Part shown: positions 1-11,121 of the stretch, in pieces | How the letters are laid out: each line of letters begins with the position of its first letter | How positions within the stretch are numbered: position 1 is the stretch's first letter | Origin: Pomphorhynchus laevis | Lineage: Eukaryota; Acanthocephala; Palaeacanthocephala; Echinorhynchida; Pomphorhynchidae | Assembly: GCA_012934845.2 (NCBI GenBank) | Contig: WNNJ02001403.1 | Location: 1-64,000 of the forward strand | Direction: 5' to 3' | Length of the DNA stretch: 64,000 nt | Position numbers and translations under genes: made by a program | The notes under the pieces: model-generated | Database searches by the model: none | What the model was told of the DNA's origin: nothing | The model's input: only the letters and a program-made list of their open reading frames with translations

Positions 1-60
1 ACGAAGTCCTTATAAAGGACGAAACGTTTAAATAAATTATAAGTGTCTTTGCATGTTGTC
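1..60 (+). ncRNA. Edge-truncated hammerhead-like core
   Basis: The window opens with ACGA, then a hairpin GTCCTT/AAGGAC, then GAAACG. A hammerhead ribozyme core has CTGANGA, stem II, GAAA; if the three bases before the window are CTG, this would be a complete CTGACGA-stem II-GAAAC core. The missing bases cannot be seen, and stems I and III were not resolved, so this is a candidate only. It is followed by a perfect hairpin (CTACACTTCAT and its complement, 59-87) and a (TA)n tract, the same setting as the ribozyme satellites at the other end of the window. Confidence 0.35.
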
Positions 61-87
61 TACACTTCATTAAATGATGAAGTGTAG

Positions 88-90
<3 letters not shown>

Positions 91-170
<80 letters not shown>

Positions 171-265
171 CATAAGAGTTTCGTTTGAATCGGTATTTAA
201 ACGAAATATATATATGTATATATATGTATATATATACATATATATATATGTATATATATATATCT
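91..265. repeat. (TA)n microsatellite with TATATG-rich tail
   Basis: Pure TA from 91 to 168, then a short spacer with a TTCGTTT/AAACGAA hairpin, then mixed TATATG and TATACA runs to about 265. Open frames running through it are simple-sequence artefacts. Confidence 0.9.
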
Positions 266-279
266 GTGCACTACTATTA

Positions 280-1340
280 TATATACGAGTGTACCAGGAT
301 TTGCTGTTTCGACCGTCCAGGCGGTGCAAGCCCGATGCGTCGCTGGTATTTTCGCATCCACATGTGAATTTCTCGCTAAATTTAATGCTGAATTGTAGGA
401 CCATGGCGATTGTGAAGGATACGTCGTCCAATCTGGTGACAACCGCCGAGATTGGAAGTGCCGTCAGAAAAGCTTCAGAGTCCCTGCCTACCGCTGAGCA
501 GTCTAGTTCGACATTTAGCAGCATCAGCTACTAACGAGAGTGAACTACTAGTGATCATGTGAATGGGACGATACCAACGTTTTTGTTTATGTTTTTCCGT
601 TGGCAACTCTTCCCCTCACACAGCCGCCCATCTACGCACGACATTTTGGAAATTCGAGAGTCTACTCCGCTCGTTGCTTTAAGGTTTGATGCCACCAATG
701 CCTTTGCGAAAACCAACGTGCCTCCGATTGAGTCAAATATGGCGGCAGTGATATAACTTCACTGCGATATAGATCTAAGCCACCCAAATCAATAAGCAGA
801 GTTGCTTGTAGCCATACCTTATCATCCAGATATAAATTCAATATGTTGGCCAGAGCGAACTTTAGGATTTCGTCGTAATGCTTTAATGACGGGTAGGAAG
901 ATTAAGGAGAACAGCGTAGCAGATGAGAAATCTTTAGTTTGTTAAAGCTGCATCGCGACAGAAACAGCACATCCTATCTAGATATATCGACCATTCGTTT
1001 GACAGTGTTCTGGAGAAGCGATGCGCATTGATTCACGGTTTCATTTATCGTCAAATCGCTTCTTACCGAAATGCCCAAGATGACAGCGTTGCTGGGATCA
1101 GTCAGAATGCATTCGGGAATTAAGTCCAACAATCGAATTTTTATCCTTTGGATCAGTGGTTACTAACTCCAAATTTCGAGGATTTAATGTAAGTCCAATT
1201 CTCGCCCCCTGATCGATTATGTTAGCTACATCCGAATAAATCGTATCCGAGTCACTCCCCCCCCTCCCCAAAAAAATACAGTCGTCCTGATACCATGCGC
1301 GAAACAGTGACTGGCAGTTTGACAACTTTGTTTACGGCAA
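280..1340 (-). pseudogene. Decayed reverse transcriptase, thumb and C-terminal part
   Basis: Read on the minus strand, this stretch gives disconnected pieces of a retroelement polymerase. At 1098-1325 there is WYQDDCIFL, probably a YADD-type catalytic box with changed flanks. At about 780-900 there is a piece with LLIDLGGLDLYRS, matching the 'GGLGIR' box that follows the RT core in one family of non-LTR-like polymerases. At 300-524 there is a C-terminal piece with [13 protein letters not shown], matching the Cys/His box (CxCG..D..GxH) of the same family. Several frame changes and stops separate the pieces. It is related in type to the element at 1450-3660 but not clearly the same family. The clade is uncertain. 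Confidence 0.55.
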
Positions 1341-1507
1341 GCGAGAAAATCAGAAGACCGAGAGCAATTTGCAACTTTTTCAATGGTGCAGATTCATTCT
1401 TTTTCAATTTGCACATTCCAATAGTGCAAATTAATAATAATAATTTTTTTTTTAATAATTGAATTTTTTTGAAAAAAAAACAAACAAATATAGTTATACT
1501 ATAAATT

Positions 1508-3352
1508 TTAGTTCATTGAGTTTGCAGGTCGATGTCGAGCAGAACGAGGACCGCGAATACACATCGAAATTGAACGAGCCAACTGAATTCCAATCTTTGA
1601 CCGTAATTTTGTCAATTCTTCTGAGTAGGAATGATTGTTTTTTATTGCCATCTTCTGTGCAATTCTCTGAATTAATTGTGCAGATGATTTTACTGCTCCA
1701 CCGAAACATGATAACACGATAGGTGCGAAATTCGCCCTCTCTATGGCAGTTACTCTCTCTTGATACTTAGCGAATTTACGTGTTTCGTGATATGTAAAAG
1801 CAGCCCCAGCGGATTTCGAAAGGTTGGACGGAGCGAAAACGTTAAAAACGCAAGTATCAAATAAAGTTCGCTCCGAACGACTTCCATAAAAACCACAGCA
1901 GGCGATATCCAAACGTGCATCATGAGCGCGAGATGTAGATATGCGCTCGAAATGAATACTAGAATTTACTGGCAGTAGTGTTGGCTCTTTTTGCACATTA
2001 TCACATATTTCTGTCAAGGTTTTAGAAAATATATCACGAATTGAATCATGTCTTATCGATGGATGACCTCCGGTGGGACAGGTAAGTGAGTGAGCCAGAG
2101 AATTATGTTCACCGCAGGGGCAATGAGAGGGCGCGTCTAGTGGTAGTCTATGATATCGAGCTGCAAGTGCGTCACGAAATTCTACATTGCTAACTCGAGT
2201 CCAACGATCACTCGTAGGATATGTGGAGAGCCATGACGAGGCACCTTTGACTTGTAGATGTTCCATAATACGTAACAAATTGTCACCAACATTAGCTACT
2301 CGATCTCTAAGCAATGACTTTTGAATATCAATCTTTGAAGTGCCTATAAGGGCAATGCGTTTGGATTGTTCAGTCCTTAAGTCCACACCGTATAAGCCAT
2401 TTAAATAAGGAGTGCATATATCTTTTGAGCTTTTAAACTCTTCTATCGCAGTAAAACGTGGGTCAGCAATACCTAGACCACCTAGTCTTATCGGAAGGGT
2501 AAATAACGGCCATAAATAATCGTCGTCAGGCAATTTCAAATTAAAAAGCTTATCAAAACGCTTCTGAATGGTGTCATATAGATCATCGAAACTACCAATT
2601 GAACAGTTTGTGGTTCTTTGCAAGTGAATCCATTTATGCTGAAGCGATCTGGTCATACTAGTATAGCTTATCTGCAAATCAAGAATACCCACGTCAGCAA
2701 GACGATTTACTAATGAGCAATAATTAGAGATCTTTTGTTCCGTAGTTTTATTTATATAATCATCTGTTCCAATAGGAGCACCGAGTACTAACGTGCCATC
2801 GACAACAATGTCGATTCCCGTTTCATTAAAAAGTTTGCGGGTACTATCTGCATTTTCGGGACTAGTTAGTAGAACGCATTTGTTGCTGTTGACATGAAAT
2901 CCGAAAGCACGGCCGTAGTCACACAAGAATTTGAAAGCCTTGTAAATTTGCACAGGTTCGCCGATTAAATTGCCATCATCCGCGTACCAGAATTGGTTGA
3001 TGTTAGGAAACTCCTCAGTAATGTTCAACAATAATGGCAGGGTTGCTACGGCAAAAGCTGGCATAGCAAGTACATCACCTTGCGTAAATCCCTCTTGGGA
3101 TTTGATGAAACTATCACCAGTTGAAAAATTTGAAGGGTTATCGTAAAAATTGTGTAGTATAGTAGACATAGAGGGACAAATGCGTGATATATTAGCGAGA
3201 GCTGCCTTTCGATTTATTCTGTTAAATGCATTATCTGCATCAACAGTGAGAAGAACTGCATCAGGATCTTTTAACAGGCATTCGCGAACTGCGTGCGTGA
3301 CGCACTCCACTCCAGCTCGTTGACCAATAAATATTAACAACAGAAAGTCCAA
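1508..3352 (-). CDS. Reverse transcriptase-like polyprotein, 614 codons open
   Basis: RNA-templated DNA synthesis for a retroelement is the likely role. The N-terminal third has GQRAG, TVDADNAFNRINR (first catalytic Asp region), TQGDVLAMP and then WYADDGN, the second catalytic Asp pair, at about residues 10-135. Around residue 290 is RLGGLGIADPR, the GLGI box of the thumb. At about 405-440 a Cys/His cluster (CPCGEH...H...C) resembles the zinc knuckle before restriction-like endonuclease domains, and RLDIACCGF...LFDTCVFN at about 490-515 could be the nuclease Asp residues. The fingers region before GQRAG is missing from the open frame, so the protein is N-terminally incomplete or starts in another frame upstream. 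The long open frame suggests a fairly young copy. The RT call is firm; the clade (R2-like or other) is not. Confidence 0.7.
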   Translation of the reverse strand: MDFLLLIFIGQRAGVECVTHAVRECLLKDPDAVLLTVDADNAFNRINRKAALANISRICPSMSTILHNFYDNPSNFSTGDSFIKSQEGFTQGDVLAMPAFAVATLPLLLNITEEFPNINQFWYADDGNLIGEPVQIYKAFKFLCDYGRAFGFHVNSNKCVLLTSPENADSTRKLFNETGIDIVVDGTLVLGAPIGTDDYINKTTEQKISNYCSLVNRLADVGILDLQISYTSMTRSLQHKWIHLQRTTNCSIGSFDDLYDTIQKRFDKLFNLKLPDDDYLWPLFTLPIRLGGLGIADPRFTAIEEFKSSKDICTPYLNGLYGVDLRTEQSKRIALIGTSKIDIQKSLLRDRVANVGDNLLRIMEHLQVKGASSWLSTYPTSDRWTRVSNVEFRDALAARYHRLPLDAPSHCPCGEHNSLAHSLTCPTGGHPSIRHDSIRDIFSKTLTEICDNVQKEPTLLPVNSSIHFERISTSRAHDARLDIACCGFYGSRSERTLFDTCVFNVFAPSNLSKSAGAAFTYHETRKFAKYQERVTAIERANFAPIVLSCFGGAVKSSAQLIQRIAQKMAIKNNHSYSEELTKLRSKIGIQLARSISMCIRGPRSARHRPANSMN

Positions 3353-3402
3353 GACAAATAGTTCCGAAGCAGATCTTCATAATCATTGTCTAGTCTTCAC
3401 CA

Positions 3403-3651
3403 TTATTCTGGCCTCAAATCCATGGGGATCTGAGCCCCCCAACCAATCCAACACGCCGCTTTCCGATTGAACCACCCGGGGTCTTTCACTCCCCGAAGAA
3501 TCCAATCGGTGCGGACGATACTGTGTAAACGAGAGACGATGAGCTTAAGAAACCTTAGCCTTTGTTCTGGGGGACGTCCTCTAGAGAAGAAGACTAATCC
3601 CGAGATAGCCCAGGTACCCTTATAAAATTTTTTATAAGAAACATTTTTCAC
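3403..3651 (-). pseudogene. 5' coding piece of the same retroelement
   Basis: An 82-codon minus-strand frame containing IVRTDWILRGVKDPGWFNRK. The nucleotide sequence of its last third reappears at 16430-16520 on the plus strand (shared words include the GAGTGAGAGACCCC-type block and GATCCC.ATGGA.CTGAGGCC). That makes it repeat sequence, not a host gene. Its function is unknown. Confidence 0.45.
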
Positions 3652-3659
3652 GACATTGG

Positions 3660-5400
3660 TTTAATTATACTCTGAGGGCCTCCTTGCTGCATCGTAACAC
3701 ACTGTTTAAAGAATATCAAAGGGATCTAATGAAAATTCCTTTATATAAGGCTGCTAGAAATACTAATCGACGACTTCAAATCACTAAACGCCGTGCCTAT
3801 GAATCCGCTGTCATTAATTCAATTTATTCACACCTTAAGTAATTTTGGTCATATGTTCGGCGTAGTAAGCGAGTCAATTAATCAATTAATAAATTTTCAA
3901 TATGATATTTCGAATGAGTTCACAAATGTATTTAAGTTGTAGGCACCCACTTCTGCTTTGAACAATTTTGATTTTCCTACCTTAACTTCATGTTTGTCCA
4001 CTCCGATAATTGTGAATATATAGGAAGTTTTTGGGCACTTGCAAAGCCTCCCTTCCTTCTCTGTTGCTGGTCCTTACGCCATATGTCCGTTTATTTTGGT
4101 GTATTTGCTAGTCACCTCGCAGAGCCGCTTTGTGATTTATTCCAAATGTCCTTAGATTCATGTACTATTCCTAAGACTAGTGATTAGCAACTCTTGTTCC
4201 TATTCATAACAAAGGCGATAGGTTGAATCCCAACAACTACAGGCCGATTAGTCTAACGAGTTGCGTAAGCAAGATCTTAGAACGAATTGTCTATAGTAGA
4301 ACGCCATTCATCTCAGTGTTGTTGGTTGGGTCAACTATTTCCCCATTGATCGTCAATTTTATGTCCGTATTGGTAAAAGCTCTTATGACCCTAGAGATTT
4401 AAATACTGTTTTCCTCAAGGTACAGTGTTAGGGCCATTCTTATTTGCAATTTTCGTTGACTCCTTGTTGACTCCTAGTAACATTAATTGTGAATGTCTTG
4501 CGTAAGCTAATAATTTGAAAATATGGGCTAAAATTGATTCGTTAGCTGATCGTGTGAAATTTCATATGGAAGTTAATAAAATTTATGAATGGAGTTGTCA
4601 GACCGGTTTATTGATTAACGTATCTAAATGTGCTCACGTGCACTTTGAAAGGTCTTCACTTATATCTTCATATATGCTCGGGTTACAAGAGATCGAAACA
4701 GTTGTGTCTTCGAGGAGATTTGAGAATAGTTTTGGATCGGAACTTGAGAACTAGAGTTAACACTTATCGGAGATATGCTGAAGCTAGGAGGAAACTTTAC
4801 GTTATTAATAATGATCTTTCGCACCTATCACTTTCATGTTTTAGTGTATTTTATAAATATCTATCACGTCCTCATTTAGAATACTGTGTCCAAACGAATT
4901 TTCCAATTACCAAGTGTGGCAATAACAGTTTAGAATGTATTCTACGATGTGATAGCAAATTATGCACTGAAATTTCAAATCTGAGCTACTCACAACGGTT
5001 AATCGCGGTGAATGTTAATAGTGTCCATTGCAGGTTAATGTACCTCGATATGTTAGCCATGTACTTTATGGAGAAGGGAATTCACGGGTCTCTATAACAA
5101 TATGTGGTAATAAATAGAAGACGGTGTCACATGGGACACTCATTTCATCTGATGAATTGTGGACATGGGTCAAGTAACATATCCTCTCGATTATTCCACA
5201 GAGCATTACGAGCTTGGAACGGTTTTCCTTGCTATATGGTTTCATTGTCTGTGGCTAGTTTTCGAAGGGATGTTCTTAATTATTGTAGCAGCCCGTGTAT
5301 TCGAGTATCATCTTTCTTTTAATTTTATTTTATTGACTTTATCAATGATTTGTTGTGATCAAGTAAATAACCCTTGTAGGTTAAACTTTGCATTGTAATT
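3660..5400 (+). pseudogene. CR1/jockey-type LINE fragment, plus strand
   Basis: Broken reading frames give the thumb and C-terminal part of a LINE polymerase. At 3660-3850 there is the linker before the RT (...RRLQITKRRAYESAV). At about 4195-4300 NPNNYRPISLTS follows after a base change, the RT block 1 motif. At 4390-4500 come pieces of the FPQGTVLGPFLFA-type block. At 4515-4754 and 4630-5097 there is a region with LLINVSKCAHVHF and RPHLEYCVQ, the post-YADD thumb. At 5104-5322 there is RRRCHMGHSFHL...ALRAWNGFP, the terminal Rlxx..WN box. At least five frame breaks and a missing YADD show it is dead. Confidence 0.7.
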
Positions 5401-5479
5401 ATTATTAAGTACAAGACAAAGTCCGAAATGGCTATTCAGTCTGTTAACTATTAATATTAAAAGAAATAAAATTAAGTGT

Positions 5480-6290
5480 AGAATGTAATCAGCCGAATGG
5501 ATAGTTCGACAATGATTGATGCTTCGAGCTATCATAAATCCACTTCCTCACTTGAAGTTTAAAATGTGAATAGCTGAAGGCACAAACAATTTCTTCAGGT
5601 AGTGCATTCAACATGTTGATTACACGATGGGATTGTCTCATTATTCGATGACTTTTACCAGGAGGAAATTTATAGAGGGCTAGGCGATGTCCACGATAAT
5701 TTGTAGCTCTAAACTTTATAACATGTGTGGATTATCCTTCAAATGATTTGACAACTGCCCATTTTGCTAAGAGATCAAGATACAGTAATTTTTGTCTAAT
5801 TGAACATAAACCTAGCAAGGATAACCTATCCGTCCTCATACGAATACGAATTATAAAATCAAATTCGAGACAAGCGACGTATCACTGATAATTTCTTTTT
5901 TACTACATGGAAAAACAGCTTGAAGCAATACTCAAGTGTGGACGAACCAAAGAACATAAAGGAGTTTGAAGACAGAAGGATTCATTCTCGAGAAGAAATT
6001 TTTGATGCAATACAAGACTCGAACTGCCTTACTGCGAGCAAAGTCAGTATTCAACCGTGTTGTTAGTGTCTTGTGTATTATTACACCCAAATCATTTTGT
6101 TCCGACACAATAGTAAGTATCCATCCTCCAATATGGTGACTATGATAGATCCCAACGCTACCTAATCTCATACATACGCATTTACTTATATTTAACTTCA
6201 TCTGTGTTGTTTCACTCCATTCATAAATGCGGTCAAGGTTGTTTTTGAAAAGTGTAGTATAAATAGTCAAAACTCGTTTAACACAAAAAA
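5480..6290 (-). pseudogene. CR1/jockey-type LINE fragment, minus strand
   Basis: The clearest frame is 5932-6270 (112 codons) with NLDRIYEWSETTQMKLNISKC and DLGVIIHKTLTTRLN, the region after the YADD box in CR1/jockey polymerases. Further down (to 5480) are decayed pieces of the C-terminus. It faces the fragment at 3660-5400 tail to tail. Confidence 0.65.
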
Positions 6291-6299
6291 CAGTATAAT

Positions 6300-6430
6300 T
6301 TGCATGTTCTATCTATCGTTTCAATAAATTAATGATTATTAATTTCTGAGTTTTAATTTATATTATTATAACATACAAGACTATAGCCATGCAGATGTTT
6401 TGTCTGCTCACGGTAAAACCAATTTTATGT
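6300..6430. other. AT-rich spacer between two LINE fragments
   Basis: Short AT-rich stretch in which I see no gene or motif. Confidence 0.5.
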
Positions 6431-6440
6431 CAGCAAAATC

Positions 6441-7122
6441 TTAATCCGGGTACTGGATATTAAAATTAGAATATGTGCAAAGCCATGTAATTAGCGTTTT
6501 CTTGAAGTGCACTCTATTTGATATGTTGATGATATACTCTGGAAGTTTGTTCCAAAGCCTCACTGCTCGATGAGAAAGGCGATATAGACTACCGAGTTTG
6601 CCGTGATGCAGGGTCCTCACAGTAAGAGAGTGACCTCGGTTAGTAGTTCGCTGGCTTTGCTGAATACAGTCCACCGAGAATCCGTCACGCTAGAATAACA
6701 TATCCCTAAAACAAAATATCAAGACATACTATACTAGTACGGACTGAAGGAACTCCAATATTGCGCAAGCGCTCCTTATCAGACAATTTCCTTAGTGAAT
6801 GGCACGATCTCGTCAACCTACGGAGGACATTTTCAAGCTCATTCATCTCACCACGTATACATGGAAATACTGCAGGGATACAATATTCAATAATAGGACG
6901 AATAAGTGAATTGTATATTATTTTAAGACAGGAAGCCGAAGGGTTACAAAAACACCTCCGGACCACATAGCTGATTCCTGGTCGTTCGGATGATTCCATG
7001 TTTGGACGACTCTTTAATGACTTGTGCACAAGTATTCCCAAATCTTTTGTGCATTGTACCTGCGTAATTGTCTCGGCACCTAATTTATATCTGAAAGAAA
7101 ATTTCTTATATCCTAAGTGCAT
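6441..7122 (-). pseudogene. LINE-B thumb and C-terminal region
   Basis: 6706-7122 gives 138 codons with DLGILVHKSLKSRPNM and SLIRPIIEYCIPA, typical of the CR1/jockey thumb. 6441-6674 gives 77 codons with RTTNRGHSLTVRTL and RAVRLWNKLPE, the conserved C-terminal RxxxxWNxLP box. The two pieces lie in different frames. Confidence 0.7.
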
Positions 7123-7128
7123 GTGGCA

Positions 7129-8219
7129 TCACTTTAATATATTTAACATCAGTCCTGTCTTATACCTCCACCTAACAATATTGTCTAAATCTTCCTGGAG
7201 CAGAAAACAGTCATGATACGATTGAATGCACCGCCATAACTTGAGGTCATCCGCAAACGCTAGGATTTTGCATCTCAGTCTTAATAACAGATCCTGAAGG
7301 AAAATGTTGAACAGTAAAGGGCCGAGAACCGTACCTTGAGGCACTCCGGCACAAACATGACGTTGTGAAGAAACACTACTGCCTAGCCTCACTTGATATG
7401 ACCGACCCTTCAAGAACGAACTAATCCAACGAACTACGTGGGGATTGATACCGTATTTAGTCAAAATACTATCAGAGGATCATGTGGTACTCGGTCAAAC
7501 GCCCGGCTAAAATCGATAAAAATTACATCGACCACACACCAATCTGCTATTACATCTGTCCAATTTTCACGAGCCATAATTAAATTACTGAGGCATGATC
7601 GACCAGTGCGAAATCCATGTTGAGAAGGGTGCAGAAGTTTAAATCTATCCATATGAGAAATTATGTATTTATGCACGAACCTTTCGAGGCATTTACATAC
7701 AACGCTTGCCATACTTACAGAACGATAATTGGACGGGTATTCTCTGTTCCCTTTTGTGTATATAGGAGTAATGTGAGATCGCATCCACTGATTAGGGATG
7801 CATGATGTACATAGAGACATGTTAAACATCTCTGATAATGGGAATGCTAGCAGATCATGAAGTTTTTGAAGAATAAAAGGATGAATGTCGTCCGGCCCAG
7901 CCGACGTGTAACAAGATAATTTACGCAATTCCCGTGATACCTCTGCTGGAGAAATTAATGGCATATGGGAGACGAATGTCTCAGGAATTTGCGCTGGACG
8001 AAAATCTGTAATTGGAGTGGGACAAATAAGATCAAAAGCCTCTGTCAACATACTCACAACTTTATCAGGATATCTCGCAATCTTACCGTCATGGGTCAAA
8101 AGGGAAACTGATGGAATAACTTTTCTACTTTTATTTACATAGCTCCAGAACGGCTTGGAAGAAACTTTATATAATTCCAGGATTTTCGATTCGTGCTTTT
8201 GCCTCTTCAACAATTTCAT
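7129..8219 (-). pseudogene. LINE-B reverse transcriptase core
   Basis: Two abutting frames. 7461-8219 (252 codons) has AGPDDIHPFILQKL, NYRSVSMASVVCKCLER, QHGFRTGRSCLSNL and VIFIDFSRAFDRVPH, RT blocks 0-3 including the first catalytic Asp. 7129-7464 (111 codons) continues with GVPQGTVLGPLLFNIFL and LAFADDLKLW, the second catalytic Asp pair. A single frame change near 7462 divides them. All RT blocks are recognisable, so decay is moderate. Confidence 0.85.
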
Positions 8220-8292
8220 GTAGTTGAAGCGACGACGATACTGTAGATATTCTAACCGAAGTGCCTGGTTATTCAGAGATGATTTAAAGAGT

Positions 8293-8970
8293 TTATTTCC
8301 GTTTTCTTAAAAGTCCCACTAACTCATCGTCAAACCAAGCAGGCTTGCGTTTAGCAAGGTTTTGTAAGGGTTTCAATGGAGCGAAACAGTCTATGATATA
8401 TTTGAGGGAAGCAGATAACGTATCACAATCACGGACATGGGTAATGTCACTATTGTGAAGACCCGTTCTAATTGCGAGCGTACGTAATAAATCAATATCC
8501 ACTTTGTACCAGTTACGTTTTAGATGTTTAGTTTAGGCAGGGGAGACATTGACAAGGGCACTAGAAGTAAACTTAATGACAAGATGGTCACTAAGACCTA
8601 CGGGAGGATCATATTGAATTTCATGGACATCGAGTAGAGATTTACTAAAAACTAAATCTAGCAAGGAAGAACTATGTCCCATAAACCTGATTGCCTGAGT
8701 TTCGTGTTGTATAAGAGATAGATCGTCAACGAGAAAGTTCCATAATTCGGTATCCAAATGGCATGCACCTTGATGACATTTGAATGGGGTATTCCCTGTT
8801 ATATTTGGAATATTGAAGTCTCGAAGAAGGATAAAATTGGACGACTTTGTGAGATCAGTAAGATACTCAATTAAACTTGGTGATAAGCAAGATGAGCATG
8901 CAGCTCGATAGCATACACAAATGGTCATGGTGATGTCACCTGATTCTATCATTAAAGAAAGTAACTCCAT
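8293..8970 (-). pseudogene. LINE-B endonuclease domain
   Basis: 145 codons (8533-8970) with LLRDFNIPNI (GDFN box with the Gly changed), FMGHSSSLLDLVFSKS and GLSDHLVIKF (SDH catalytic box), the C-terminal half of the APE-like endonuclease that nicks the target in CR1/jockey elements. 8293-8502 holds the linker to the RT. The N-terminal half survives only as decayed sequence up to about 9240. Confidence 0.75.
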
Positions 8971-9378
8971 TCGTCCGACGCAATATGATATGAAGTTCCT
9001 TACGATAATTCTGTTAGCGACGTAAAAGGCAACTCCACCACCTCTATATTTATCATGTCGGTCTGTTCTAAATTATGAGAAGCCTGGGATGGCAACACAA
9101 GCATCACTAATTCCACTGTGAAGCCAAGTTTCAGTAATTGCAAAAATCGACATATTGCTGTGAGACAAATAACAACTAAACTCATCAAACTTCGAGACTA
9201 AGCTGCGATTTTCAGAGGATGTCTACTAATATTCTTTGAATCTTATGCAGAACACCATGGAATGAAATAAAGTCTCTTAAGACGCTGCACTGTGAGCATT
9301 TAGGATTAACTTCTTCCAACTTACAAATGGACGTCGTCGGACCACCTGAAAATTTCGGATACAAATGTCATTTTCACC

Positions 9379-9675
9379 TTATTGACGCCTGTCGTTTAGT
9401 TCTTTTTTAGCGATAGATAGTTGTTCGCGCTCCTCAACCGACATATCATTATATATTCGCACAGAATTACCCATTAGTCTATAAGCTCTACTAAGGATGA
9501 TATTAGCTTGATCATTGGAAGCACAGACTAATCGAAACAATCTATTTCTACCATTCTCATACTTTTTACCAATTCTATGAAGGGCCAATACCTCCAAGGA
9601 TTCTGCTAAATGTTCCTCTCCATCTAGAAAAATACTAGACAAGATATTTCTCACTGAAAGAACGTCGTCATTCAC
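9379..9675 (-). pseudogene. LINE-B ORF1 remnant
   Basis: 98 codons with ALHRIGKKYENGRNRLF and DMSVEEREQLSIAKKELNDR, which match the C-terminal part of CR1/jockey ORF1 proteins (an RRM-like fold followed by an 'R...KELN.R' helix). ORF1 proteins bind the element RNA. The upstream half is not recognisable. Confidence 0.6.
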
Positions 9676-9889
9676 ACGGTTTTGAGAAATGACGAATTTG
9701 GACTGGTTGATATTAGCGAAAATTACATATCTTAATCTGTTTAGGTTAGATCTCGTTCCCCTTATGTTATTCGAACGTAATTTATATCAGGTGTCTGCAC
9801 CGGATAACTTGCCGCAGGGGCGACTCTACTCAACGGGGAGACAGAAGTCGTATACTTGTTTAGGTAAGTTGCTACATCAGCGCATGTAG

Positions 9890-10890
9890 ATCGTGTTGTT
9901 GGACTTGGATATCTGATTTAAATATCTGATATAAATTTCTGAATATTTTATAATTTAATAGACAATAAATCAAAAACTTTTTATAAGTCTATTCACTTTA
10001 GTAATTATTATAAAAATACAAAATCGTAAAACAAACGTTTACAGCTCATTAATAATATTGGCCAAATATATTTGTCTAACTCCCGATAGAAAATAGCAAT
10101 ATTACAAGCATTAGGATTCGAATTTCAGAATTGATTCAAACCGAGCGTAATAAGCATTTACATATTTACGCGTAATGATTGTTTTGATCACGTAATTTAT
10201 ACACGTTACGCAAACCTTATGATGAAAAATTGCCAGACTGGGTACATATCAGCACTATTATGTGTGAAATGGAGAATATGTACTTGCAAATACCTGAGCC
10301 AATCACTGTATTTCATGTGTCTGACAGTACGGACTAGTAGTTTGAAATAGGGAAGAAAACAGTCAAGACGATTACGTCCATTCTAAGTAACTGGGTGACA
10401 TCAATGAGAAACTTATAAAAGTAGACTAAGAATCAAATCATTAGAGTTGATTTTACTCCAGGATCTATCAATGTTTATAAACGACTAACGATAATACGGA
10501 TGCCACCTTGAATCCATGAACGCACAACGATATTTTTGACATATTTTTGATCATCTGTATATAATTTCAATACAATTCAATCTTAATACGTTTCTTGATC
10601 AACTGAACATAAAGTACGGTGTCTACCGATTTTGAAAAATAGAAGAAATTTAATAAGCGCTTCCAATGATCGTAATCGATCACTAAATTAGTAATAGCTT
10701 ACTAGCTGCTGCGAATTTCATTTTAAGCATTAGTGAGTGTTATTAGCCTCAACATATCCAATTATATGTTCGAAAAGCAAGCGTATCCAAAAACAACGAC
10801 GCGTAAGATGCCTTATCACCTTATTACGAATTAGGATATGTATGATCATTCTTTTTTACTACTGCTGCAATGAATACTACTACCTTTACA
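9890..10890. other. AT-rich intergenic sequence, nothing recognised
   Basis: I see no coding frame, repeat family or structured motif here. The few open frames are short and have no resemblance to known proteins. Confidence 0.5.
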
Positions 10891-11121
10891 GTTCAAATCA
10901 GCTAACTGAGTCTACGTATTTAAAAAATAATTATAAAATAAACAAAACATAATAATGCTAAATCAAAATTTAATAATTAAATAATAAAATTAATAATTGT
11001 TTTTAGATTTTTTATAATTTAAATCAAGTTAAAATAAAAAATTGAAATTTAAAATAAACGTCATTTTTATGAATTGACTAATAAATAACAGACGTTGTAT
11101 CAGAATAAGAATTAGAGGTCA

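Larger units (their letters stand above)
1450..3660 (-). mobile_element. Non-LTR-type retroelement with RT and C-terminal nuclease-like domain
   Basis: Minus-strand element containing the 614-codon frame at 1508-3352 and, upstream of it, a short coding piece at 3403-3651. An AT-rich tail (1430-1505, runs of A/T) lies on its 3' side. The 5' piece shares sequence with 16430-16520, so at least one other copy lies in the window. A plus-strand LINE fragment abuts it at 3660. Confidence 0.6.
6430..9880 (-). mobile_element. CR1/jockey-type LINE (LINE-B), broken but with ORF1, EN and RT parts in order
   Basis: On the minus strand, from high to low coordinate: ORF1 remnant (9379-9675), apurinic endonuclease domain (8533-8970 with extensions at 9000-9188 and 8293-8502), RT (7461-8219, 7129-7464), thumb (6706-7122) and C-terminal box (6441-6674). 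The parts are in the canonical CR1 order and cover about 3.4 kb. At least five frame breaks separate them, so the copy is inactive. Pieces of a similar element occur at 3660-5400, 5480-6290 and 26905-28275. Confidence 0.8.

Noticed and set aside
60-524. Long open frames through the (TA)n tract
   Set aside because: Most of each frame is Tyr-Ile from simple repeat; the non-repeat part belongs to a decayed RT fragment on the minus strand.
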